Shown: one piece after another, positions 1-4,776 of the stretch
How positions within the stretch are numbered: position 1 is the stretch's first letter
How the letters are laid out: the number at the start of each line of letters is the position of its first letter
Assembly (NCBI GenBank): GCA_029938185.1
Contig: JAOZVK010000027.1
Span: 1 to 22,323, forward strand
Direction: 5' to 3'
From: Bacteroidales bacterium
GTDB lineage: Bacteria; Bacteroidota; Bacteroidia; Bacteroidales; JAOZVK01
DNA: 22,323 nt
Made by a program: the position numbers and the translations under genes
The notes under the pieces: model-generated
Database searches by the model: none
What the model was told of the DNA's origin: nothing
Seen by the model: the letters and a program-made list of their open reading frames with translations, nothing else

Positions 1-404
1 GGTTTTTAAGAATAAAAAAAGTGTCAACTACTTTTTGTAATTTATGAAAAATGCCTAAATATCTTTTTTTAATAAAAAAAATGCTATCTGTGCAATCAAA
101 AGTCGGATAGCAGTTTCAAGTTAGTCGCTTTTTAACCGCAAAGTTACGCAAAGTTTGACACAAAGTTTGACACAAAGTTTTGCTAATCTTTACTTTAATT
201 CTATGATTAAAACTACTTGAAAAACAAGACTGTCCAACTTCTGACGGGTTGACGCTTTTTGTGAGTTCTGGATGTAAGGAGTTAAAAACATGGTGTTTTC
301 TCAAAAAAACCGTTCCATCTTTTGCTATAATATTCTTATTATAATGAAATTACAAATAAAAAAAGGAGAACAAACTTTTGCTCTTAACTCCTTAGTTGAA
401 GACC
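1..404. other. Intergenic region with short repeats, no gene
   Basis: I see no credible gene here. The stretch holds a 7-bp stem (TGCTATC at 82-88 with GATAGCA at 106-112), a CGCAAAGTT-type repeat cluster at 126-188, and a 10-bp inverted repeat AAGGAGTTAA (276-285) / TTAACTCCTT (384-393). Its right end, about 390-407, resembles a decayed copy of the window's hairpin element and runs into the stop codon of the acyltransferase gene. Confidence 0.6.
126..188. repeat. CGCAAAGTT-type short repeat cluster
   Basis: The cluster starts CGCTTTTTAACCGCAAAGTT and goes on through ACGCAAAGTTT to a perfect 12-bp tandem duplication, GACACAAAGTTT, at 157-168 and 169-180. A related copy lies at 4060-4100. Translation on the minus strand gives a low-complexity peptide (LCQTLCQTLRNFAVKK), which explains the small open frame here. 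My recollection is that similar strings recur between genes in Bacteroidetes genomes; their role is unknown to me. Confidence 0.75.
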
Positions 405-971
405 TTATTCATTTATTGTAAATTTATTTGGATGGTATCCTTTTATACCTTTGTACTTTTGTTGAATAATTTTTATATCAGTGTCAAAATCTCCAGTAGG
501 TACGAATTTACATAAAAAACCAAGAGTTTTGTTTTGGTAATCAATAGTTGTTAAATATATTGGAATATTAGATTTCACAGCAATACGATAAAAGCCTGTT
601 TTCCATTTTCTATTTCTAGCTCTAGTACCTTCTGGAGTAATTGATAGTATAAGTTTTTTTCTTTCAGCAAAAACATCAACCATTTGGTCTACAGTGTTTT
701 TAGCATGTTTTCTATCAATTGGAATACCTCCCAACAGTTTGATAAAAAGGTTTACTGGAAAAACGAAAAATTCTTTTTTTATCATTATTTTTGATCTAAA
801 ACCTACCGCCCAACTATATATCTTACCCATAAACATGTCGGCTATACTTGTATGTGGTGCTACAATCATAACATACTTTGGGTCACTTGGTACTGTTCCC
901 ATTGTTTTCCAACCAAGTATTTTTAAAATTGCTTTACCGTACCATTGTAACAAAATATTAAATAATTTCAT
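405..971 (-). CDS. PlsC-like 1-acyl-glycerol-3-phosphate acyltransferase family protein
   Basis: This 188-residue protein belongs to the lysophosphatidic acid acyltransferase (PlsC/LPLAT) superfamily, which transfers an acyl chain to a lysophospholipid or similar acceptor at the cytoplasmic membrane. The catalytic HX4D box is H40-T-S-I-A-D45, the conserved GGIPIDR stretch is at 81-87, and the EGTR box is at 114-117. The hydrophobic N-terminus (about residues 5-20) could anchor it in the membrane. Length and motif spacing fit the short 'glycerol acyltransferase' proteins seen in Bacteroidetes rather than the longer canonical PlsC, so the acceptor may not be lysophosphatidate. The start at 971 is preceded by an AT-rich leader. 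The gene stands alone, with a long non-coding leader upstream (972-1795). Its stop codon lies in what looks like the remnant of a hairpin repeat. The family is confident; the exact substrate is not. Confidence 0.85.
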   Translation of the reverse strand: MKLFNILLQWYGKAILKILGWKTMGTVPSDPKYVMIVAPHTSIADMFMGKIYSWAVGFRSKIMIKKEFFVFPVNLFIKLLGGIPIDRKHAKNTVDQMVDVFAERKKLILSITPEGTRARNRKWKTGFYRIAVKSNIPIYLTTIDYQNKTLGFLCKFVPTGDFDTDIKIIQQKYKGIKGYHPNKFTINE

Positions 972-1011
972 TCGTATAATTTAAGATTAAAGTGTAGATA
1001 AATAATGTGTT

Positions 1012-1045
1012 AAGTACTTTTACAAAAATTTTTCAGCATTTATTT
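1012..1045 (+). repeat. Left-half relic of the 99-bp hairpin element
   Basis: Positions 1012-1045 closely match the left half of the full copy at 6171-6269 and its flank: both share a TTACAAAA segment followed by TTTTTCAGCATTTATTT, with an AGTACT-like sequence just before. The hairpin-bearing right half is not adjacent. A degenerate right half appears about 190 nt downstream at 1233-1257. Confidence 0.55.
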
Positions 1046-1079
1046 TTGTTAATTTGAATATTATTTGAATGTTGGGCTA

Positions 1080-1220
1080 CTCACGTAAAGTTGGATACTT
1101 CACTGCACTTGGTCGGTGTTTTCACCTGTCGCTGACTGCTTGTTCTCCTACTATCAGGTGAATACACATGACAGGTACAACTTATTGATAAGTAGTCATA
1201 TTCAACCTTATGCGGATAGC
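1080..1220 (-). other. GC-richer patch with mutually exclusive hairpins; possible structured RNA or insertion
   Basis: This patch is visibly richer in G+C than its surroundings. TTCACCTG (1121-1128) can pair with CAGGTGAA (1155-1162). The overlapping ACCTGTC (1124-1130) can instead pair with GACAGGT (1170-1176). A third option is GGTG (1115-1118) with CACC (1123-1126) around a TTTT loop. A dyad ACTTAT-TG-ATAAGT sits at 1180-1193. On the minus strand it lies about 110-250 nt upstream of the acyltransferase start, so it could be part of its 5' leader. It matches no riboswitch class I can name. Confidence 0.35.
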
Positions 1221-1232
1221 CGAATATCAATA

Positions 1233-1257
1233 GAATTAAATAGATCAAAGACCTTTT
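1233..1257 (+). repeat. Degenerate right-half copy of the hairpin element
   Basis: ATTAAATAGATCAAAGACCT differs by a few bases from the ATTAAATAGGTCGAAGACCT core of better copies in the window. The base changes break the stem. Together with the left half at 1012-1045 it may be one old copy separated by an insertion. Confidence 0.45.
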
Positions 1258-1451
1258 TAAAACTTTTTATACAGATATATTGGTAATACCAAATATTTGC
1301 CAAAAAAATATTATTTACAAATATAAAGTGTTTTATTGTTTCATACAAATATAAAATTAAACTTACGCCTTATTCTAAATGACTATCTGTTTTTTTCTCA
1401 TAATTTTACGAAAATGTAAATAATCCTATAAAAATATTTAATAAAATGTAC

Positions 1452-1601
1452 TGGTTTGTTGCATACTGCCTGTTTAAAACTGTCGGTGTGGCTTTAATGC
1501 CACGCCGACAATAGGCGATTATGTTATTGATTTTCATTGCAATTTAAAAAACATAACAATATGCAACGCATAAATAAGAATATGTGCCATATTTCAAACC
1601 A
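1452..1601 (+). mobile_element. MITE-like element, copy A (about 150 bp)
   Basis: This non-coding element begins TGGTTTG and ends CAAACCA, a 7-bp terminal inverted repeat. It carries an internal hairpin of 12 bp with one G-T pair: TGTCGGTGTGGC (1481-1492) against GCCACGCCGACA (1499-1510). A second copy, inverted and roughly 80-85% identical by eye, lies at 6318-6470. Conservation covers the whole length and stops near the inverted repeats, as expected for a mobile unit. I see no clear target-site duplication. It has no coding capacity, so it would depend on a transposase elsewhere. An unusual shared intergenic RNA or regulatory repeat is an alternative. Confidence 0.65.
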
Positions 1602-1733
1602 AAACAAATTTTTCAAGTTAATAAATTATTTATATTTTTGCCATTCCAAAAAAGTATTTAATAAGCACATATATATATAATTTCACCTATTTTGTATAAA
1701 GCTTATTTTTTTGAAATACAGTATATTATATAG

Positions 1734-1767
1734 CATGCGTAAGCAACATTAAAAGGCTCAAAGAGCC
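1734..1767 (+). repeat. Hairpin repeat element, variant arms (GGCTC/GAGCC)
   Basis: The sequence CATGCGTAAGCAACATTAAA leads into GGCTC (1755-1759), loop AAA, GAGCC (1763-1767). The lead matches other copies of the family, but the hairpin arms differ from the usual AGGTC/GACCT while still pairing perfectly. It ends 28 nt before the trxB start codon and would lie in the trxB leader if transcribed. Confidence 0.7.
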
Positions 1768-1795
1768 ATATTAATTAACAAAACTGTTTATAATT

Positions 1796-2797
1796 ATGAG
1801 TTTTTTTAAGCAAATAAATTTAAATGAAATTAAAGACAACAAATCACAAAAATTAAGTGGTGAGTACGAAAAAGTAAAATGTTTAATTATCGGTTCGGGA
1901 CCTGCTGGCTATACTGCTGCAATTTATGCTGCAAGAGCAAACCTTAAACCTGTGTTAATACAAGGTATGGAAGCTGGAGGACAATTAACAACAACTACTG
2001 AAGTAGAAAATTTCCCAGGTTATCCCGAAGGAGTTACAGGTCCTGTAATGATGGAAGATTTTAAGGCACAAGCCGAAAGATTTGGAACAGATATAAGATG
2101 GGGAGAGGTAACATCTGTAGATTTTTCAAAACGCCCATATAAAATTGTTGTTGATAATAGCGAGCAAATCGAAGCCGAAGTTGTAATAATAGCAACAGGA
2201 GCAACTGCGAAATACTTAGGACTTGAATCTGAACAAAAATTTAGAGGAGGTGGAGTTTCAGCCTGTGCTACTTGCGATGGTTTTTTTTATAAAGATAAAG
2301 ATGTTGCTGTTGTTGGAGGTGGAGACACTGCTGCCGAAGAAGCTGTTTATTTAGCTGGACTTTGCAAAAAAGTATATTTAATTGTTCGAAAAAATTGTAT
2401 GCGTGCCTCCAAAGCAATGATTAAAAAAGTGGAAAGAACTAAAAATATAGAGCTGTTATATGAACACAATACAAAGGAAGTTACAGGTACAAATGTTGTT
2501 ACAGGAGTTACACTAATCAAACGAAAAGGCGAAACCAACGAGCAAGAAGTAAAAATTAAAATTGATGGTTTTTTCTTAGCTATTGGACATAAACCAAATT
2601 CGGATATATTTAAAAAATATATTGATGTTGATGAAGTTGGATATATTAAGACAATCAAAGGTAGTGCAAAAACCAATATTCCAGGTGTTTTTGCATGTGG
2701 CGATGTACAAGACCCTGTTTATAGACAGGCAATTACTGCTGCTGCTTCGGGTTGTATGGCTGCATTAGACTCCGAAAAGTTTTTTGCTGAACAATAG
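1796..2797 (+). CDS. trxB: Thioredoxin-disulfide reductase
   Basis: This flavoprotein reduces thioredoxin with NADPH and keeps the cytoplasm reduced. The 333 residues show the FAD-binding GSGPAG (33-38), the redox-active pair CATC (157-160) followed by DGFF, the NADPH-binding GGGDTA (174-179) with EEA, and the C-terminal FAD motif ACGDVQD (300-306) with the typical RQAITAAASGC run. All key residues are present. It is slightly longer than usual because about 25 residues precede the KCLIIGSGPAG start of the fold; no internal ATG offers a shorter form, and the AT-rich leader TATAATT fits the chosen start. It is the only plus-strand gene in the window and appears monocistronic. A weak 8-bp stem (2794-2801 with 2814-2821, including wobble pairs) overlaps its stop codon. 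Confidence 0.96.
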   Translation: MSFFKQINLNEIKDNKSQKLSGEYEKVKCLIIGSGPAGYTAAIYAARANLKPVLIQGMEAGGQLTTTTEVENFPGYPEGVTGPVMMEDFKAQAERFGTDIRWGEVTSVDFSKRPYKIVVDNSEQIEAEVVIIATGATAKYLGLESEQKFRGGGVSACATCDGFFYKDKDVAVVGGGDTAAEEAVYLAGLCKKVYLIVRKNCMRASKAMIKKVERTKNIELLYEHNTKEVTGTNVVTGVTLIKRKGETNEQEVKIKIDGFFLAIGHKPNSDIFKKYIDVDEVGYIKTIKGSAKTNIPGVFACGDVQDPVYRQAITAAASGCMAALDSEKFFAEQ

Positions 2798-2821
2798 GAC
2801 TCTTTAAGCCTGTGGTCTTAT
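2794..2821 (+). terminator. Weak stem-loop at the trxB stop codon, possible terminator
   Basis: ATAGGACT (2794-2801) pairs with GGTCTTAT (2814-2821), with two G-T wobbles and a 12-nt loop. It is followed by TAAAAATTAATAAA rather than a clean T run. The stem contains the trxB stop codon TAG (2795-2797). It is a candidate 3'-end structure only. Confidence 0.3.
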
Positions 2822-2850
2822 AAAAATTAATAAATTACAACAATATTATT

Positions 2851-2910
2851 AAGGTCATCGACCTATTTATAGTTGCTTACGCATTAGTCGAAAAACTTTT
2901 GTGTTTTGTT
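2851..2910 (-). repeat. Hairpin element, apparent internal-deletion form
   Basis: Read on the minus strand, ACAAAAGTTTTT is followed almost directly by CGACTAATGCGTAAGCAACT and then the hairpin AGGTC-GAT-GACCT (plus-strand positions 2852-2864). Longer copies carry about 40 extra bases between these two parts. So this copy keeps both ends and lacks the middle. Confidence 0.65.
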
Positions 2911-2940
2911 AAATTGCACATTATTAGAATATTAATAAAG

Positions 2941-2972
2941 TGCGTAAGCCACATTAAATAGGTCGAAGACTT
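2941..2972 (+). repeat. Hairpin element, short form
   Basis: TGCGTAAGCCACATTAAATA is followed by GGTC-GAA-GACTT. The stem is kept by one G-T pair. The upstream half of the long form is not recognisable. It lies in the gap between convergent trxB and mazG. Confidence 0.65.
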
Positions 2973-2985
2973 TATTTACTTTATT

Positions 2986-3039
2986 CCCCGTATTTCGCTT
3001 TGCTTTATACGGGGCTAACAATAGGTCGTCCTTGCGGAC
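2986..3039. repeat. Two adjacent stem-loops between convergent trxB and mazG
   Basis: CCCCGTAT (2986-2993) pairs perfectly with ATACGGGG (3007-3014) around a 13-nt loop. GTCC (3028-3031) pairs with GGAC (3036-3039) around TTGC and is followed by TTTTG. As convergent genes flank this site, either could use the structures as a transcript end, but the long gap and absence of a T run after the first stem make this tentative. Confidence 0.4.
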
Positions 3040-3049
3040 TTTTGATTGC

Positions 3050-3142
3050 ACAGTTTTTTCGACATTTACCAATTTCATAACTTACTGATTAAATTATCGT
3101 TGTACTAATGCGTAAGCAACTATAAACAGGTCGAAGACCTTA
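3050..3142 (+). repeat. Hairpin element, long form; ends at the mazG stop codon
   Basis: The right end has CTAATGCGTAAGCAACTATA followed by the hairpin AGGTC-GAA-GACCT (3128-3140). The left part (ACTTACTGATTAA and TTGTACTAATGCG) matches the inverted copy at 3962-4059. The last base pair of the hairpin abuts the mazG stop codon (TTA on the plus strand at 3140-3142), so the mazG transcript would run into this structure immediately. Confidence 0.75.
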
Positions 3143-3916
3143 CTTATAATATTTTTTTGCTTCATTCCAAATTTTATTCATACTATCAAGAGACATTTTT
3201 TTTAAAGATTTTCCTTTTTTTATTGTTTCATTTTCCAAATATTCAAATCTGTTAATAAATTTTCGATTTGTCATTTCCAAAGCATCATCAGGGTTTATAC
3301 CATATAGTCTGGCAGCATTTACTAAAGAAAAAAACAAATCGCCAAATTCCGATGTCATTTTTTCTTTGTTCATGTCTTTTATTTCATGTTTTAGCTCGTT
3401 AAATTCTTCTTCAACTTTGTCCCACACTTGTTCTTTATACTCCCAGTCAAAACCTACCGAACGAACTTTATCTTGAATTCTTTTTGCTTTAATCATAGAG
3501 GGTAAATGTGTTGGAATACCTCCTAAAACTTTTTTATTTCCATCTTTTTCTTTGAGTTTCAACTCTTCCCAGTTTTTTGAAACCTCCTCTGCATCATCAA
3601 AGTTTGAATCGGAATAGACATGAGGATGTCTGAAAATATTTTTTTCGCAAACAGAATTTAAAACATCTGATATATCAAAATCATTTGTTTCGGAAGCTAT
3701 TTTTGAATAAAACACAATATGTAGCATCAAGTCTCCCAACTCTTTTTTTATTTCATTAATATCATTATTCAATATAGCATCAGATAATTCATATGTTTCT
3801 TCAACTGTCAATGTTCTAAGTGTTTCCAAAGTTTGTTTCTTGTCCCAAGGGCATTTTGAACGTAAATCGTCCATTATTATAAGAAGTCGTTCAAATGCTT
3901 TTAATTTTTCATTCAT
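3140..3916 (-). CDS. mazG: Nucleoside triphosphate pyrophosphohydrolase MazG
   Basis: MazG hydrolyses (d)NTPs to monophosphates and pyrophosphate and is thought to clean up aberrant nucleotides or modulate stress responses. The 258 residues match the usual two-domain length of about 260. The first MazG domain opens with CPWDKKQTLETLR (22-34), has the metal-binding EETYE (39-43) and the ExxD-type KELGDL (58-63). The second has EEEFNEL (169-175) and SEFGDLFF (189-196). The linker GGIPTHLPSMIKAKRIQDKV is typical of this family. The end NKIWNEAKK is also conserved. The start follows an AT-rich leader. The gene is flanked by long copies of the same repeat element in opposite orientation (3050-3142 and 3962-4059). 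It is a single gene convergent with trxB. Confidence 0.95.
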   Translation of the reverse strand: MNEKLKAFERLLIIMDDLRSKCPWDKKQTLETLRTLTVEETYELSDAILNNDINEIKKELGDLMLHIVFYSKIASETNDFDISDVLNSVCEKNIFRHPHVYSDSNFDDAEEVSKNWEELKLKEKDGNKKVLGGIPTHLPSMIKAKRIQDKVRSVGFDWEYKEQVWDKVEEEFNELKHEIKDMNKEKMTSEFGDLFFSLVNAARLYGINPDDALEMTNRKFINRFEYLENETIKKGKSLKKMSLDSMNKIWNEAKKYYK

Positions 3917-3932
3917 TTGTTTGTTTTATTTT

Positions 3933-3945
3933 GGCTCATTGAGCC
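3933..3945. repeat. Small perfect hairpin GGCTC-ATT-GAGCC upstream of mazG
   Basis: Five paired bases enclose a 3-nt loop, 16 nt upstream of the mazG start. The arms equal those of the variant element at 1755-1767, but no TGCGTAAGC lead is adjacent. The AGGTC hairpin of another copy follows within 20 nt. Confidence 0.6.
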
Positions 3946-3961
3946 GTTTAATATTTAGGCT

Positions 3962-4059
3962 AAGGTCTTCGACCTATTTATAGTTGCTTACGCATTAGTA
4001 CAAAGAAGAGTTAATCAGTAAGTTATTAATAGGTGAATGTTTAAAAACTTTTGTAACAG
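3962..4059 (-). repeat. Hairpin element, long form, inverted relative to 3050-3142
   Basis: On the minus strand it begins CTGTTACAAAAGTTTTT and ends GCAACTATAAATAGGTCGAA plus GACCTTA. The hairpin is AGGTC (3963-3967), TTC, GACCT (3971-3975) on the plus strand. The left 17 bases match the copy at 6171-6269 exactly, and the right 29 or so match it with at most one change. It lies in the mazG upstream region. Confidence 0.75.
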
Positions 4060-4100
4060 ACGCTTTTTACCGCAAAGTTTAACGCAAAGTTTCGCAAAAT
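4060..4100. repeat. Second copy of the CGCAAAGTT-type repeat
   Basis: CGCTTTTTACCGCAAAGTTT followed by AACGCAAAGTTTCGCAAAAT matches the cluster at 126-188. It is directly joined to the long hairpin element on its left and to a short hairpin element on its right, so the gap between mazG and the endonuclease gene is almost wholly repeat sequence. Confidence 0.7.
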
Positions 4101-4134
4101 TGTGTAAGCCTCATTAAATAGGTCGATGACCTTA
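4101..4134 (+). repeat. Hairpin element, short form, at the 3' end of the endonuclease gene
   Basis: TGTGTAAGCCTCATTAAATA leads into GGTC-GAT-GACCTTA, with a perfect AGGTC/GACCT stem at 4120-4132. It ends 4 nt beyond the endonuclease gene's stop codon, the same relation as at the 3' end of mazG. It could act as a 3'-end structure for the restriction operon. Confidence 0.7.
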
Positions 4135-4138
4135 ATTT

Positions 4139-4759
4139 TTAATTTTTTTTGCTTAAATGGCAAAAATTAATGATTTTATTAATATTTGTAAATTTTTCAT
4201 ATTTATCATAAAATAAATATAGAACAGGCTTTCCCCATTTTGTATTAGCATCAATATTAAATTTTTTAATACTTTCTTTCATATAATTGTATGTTTCGGG
4301 TTTTATTTGAATACCACATATTTCTTTTTCATGCTTTATTATAATTAAATCAATTCGTAGTTCTTCATCAACAAAACCCACTGTGTCAATAATTTGAAAA
4401 TTTTTCAGTTTACTTTGCAAAATTTCTTTAGCATTTTTTTCTACTCTTGTACCTTTTAGCGATTGAGTTATAAACAAATCATACTCCCATTGAATACACT
4501 GCTTTAGTGTGTATTTTGCTTTTTTCCATTTCACAAACTGCGCATTGTATAATTTTTTTCCAAAATCTTCTATTGTACCTTGACTTTTTACTCCACAAAG
4601 ACAATTTTCTTCATAATGAAATTTTATAAGATTATAAAGCTCATCTTTACTTTTGGGCTTGTGTATTCTTATAAGTTTCATTATAGGAACTGATTTTTTT
4701 GGAGCCGATATACCAAACTCTCCGTTTAAACTATTTAATTCGCCACCAGTGTATGCCAT
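4139..4759 (-). CDS. Probable MjaI-family type II restriction endonuclease
   Basis: This 206-residue protein is the likely cutting partner of the upstream methyltransferase. A PD-(D/E)XK-like core can be read: IDLIII with D137, and after a short hairpin GIQIK with Q151 and K153, followed by PETY. E107 in GTRVEKNA may be the helix acidic residue. The IKPETY string, the YTGGE start and the size recall the MjaI endonuclease family, whose founding member recognises CTAG. That assignment is from memory, so the site is an inference. A Q in place of the usual D/E before the lysine is tolerated in several nuclease families. It starts 17 nt after the methyltransferase stop, in the same direction, so the two are probably cotranscribed with the protective enzyme first. 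It could be another small PD-(D/E)XK type, but its role in restriction is well supported by context. Confidence 0.6.
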   Translation of the reverse strand: MAYTGGELNSLNGEFGISAPKKSVPIMKLIRIHKPKSKDELYNLIKFHYEENCLCGVKSQGTIEDFGKKLYNAQFVKWKKAKYTLKQCIQWEYDLFITQSLKGTRVEKNAKEILQSKLKNFQIIDTVGFVDEELRIDLIIIKHEKEICGIQIKPETYNYMKESIKKFNIDANTKWGKPVLYLFYDKYEKFTNINKIINFCHLSKKN

Positions 4760-4776
4760 AATTTATGATACTTTTT

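Larger units (their letters stand above)
972..1795. other. Long intergenic region between divergent genes, repeat-rich and non-coding
   Basis: This 824-nt gap separates the acyltransferase gene (minus) from trxB (plus). I find no credible coding frame. In order it holds: a left-half relic of the hairpin element (1012-1045), a GC-richer patch with several possible hairpins (about 1080-1220), a right-half relic of the hairpin element (1233-1257), an AT-rich stretch (about 1260-1450), the 150-bp MITE-like element (1452-1601), and a short hairpin element (1734-1767) just upstream of trxB. Promoters for both flanking genes should lie here, but I cannot assign a clear Bacteroidetes -33/-7 pair. Confidence 0.7.

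Noticed and set aside
116..304. Minus-strand 62-codon open frame
   Set aside because: Its C-terminal part is just the translation of the CGCAAAGTT-type repeat (LCQTLCQTL...), and the rest is low-complexity with no family signature.
694..984. Plus-strand open frame opposite the acyltransferase gene
   Set aside because: It lies antisense to a gene with clear HX4D and EGTR motifs and shows no protein-family features.
2347..2676. Minus-strand open frame of about 109 codons within trxB
   Set aside because: It is antisense to a fully conserved trxB and has no recognisable motif.
3140..3916. mazG as part of a defence island or toxin-antitoxin module with the restriction genes
   Set aside because: The protein is the standard two-domain housekeeping MazG with intact motifs, no mazEF partner is present, and repeats separate it from the restriction operon.
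3050..4134. CRISPR-like array
   Set aside because: The repeats vary in length and orientation, spacing is irregular, a gene lies between copies, and there is no cas gene.
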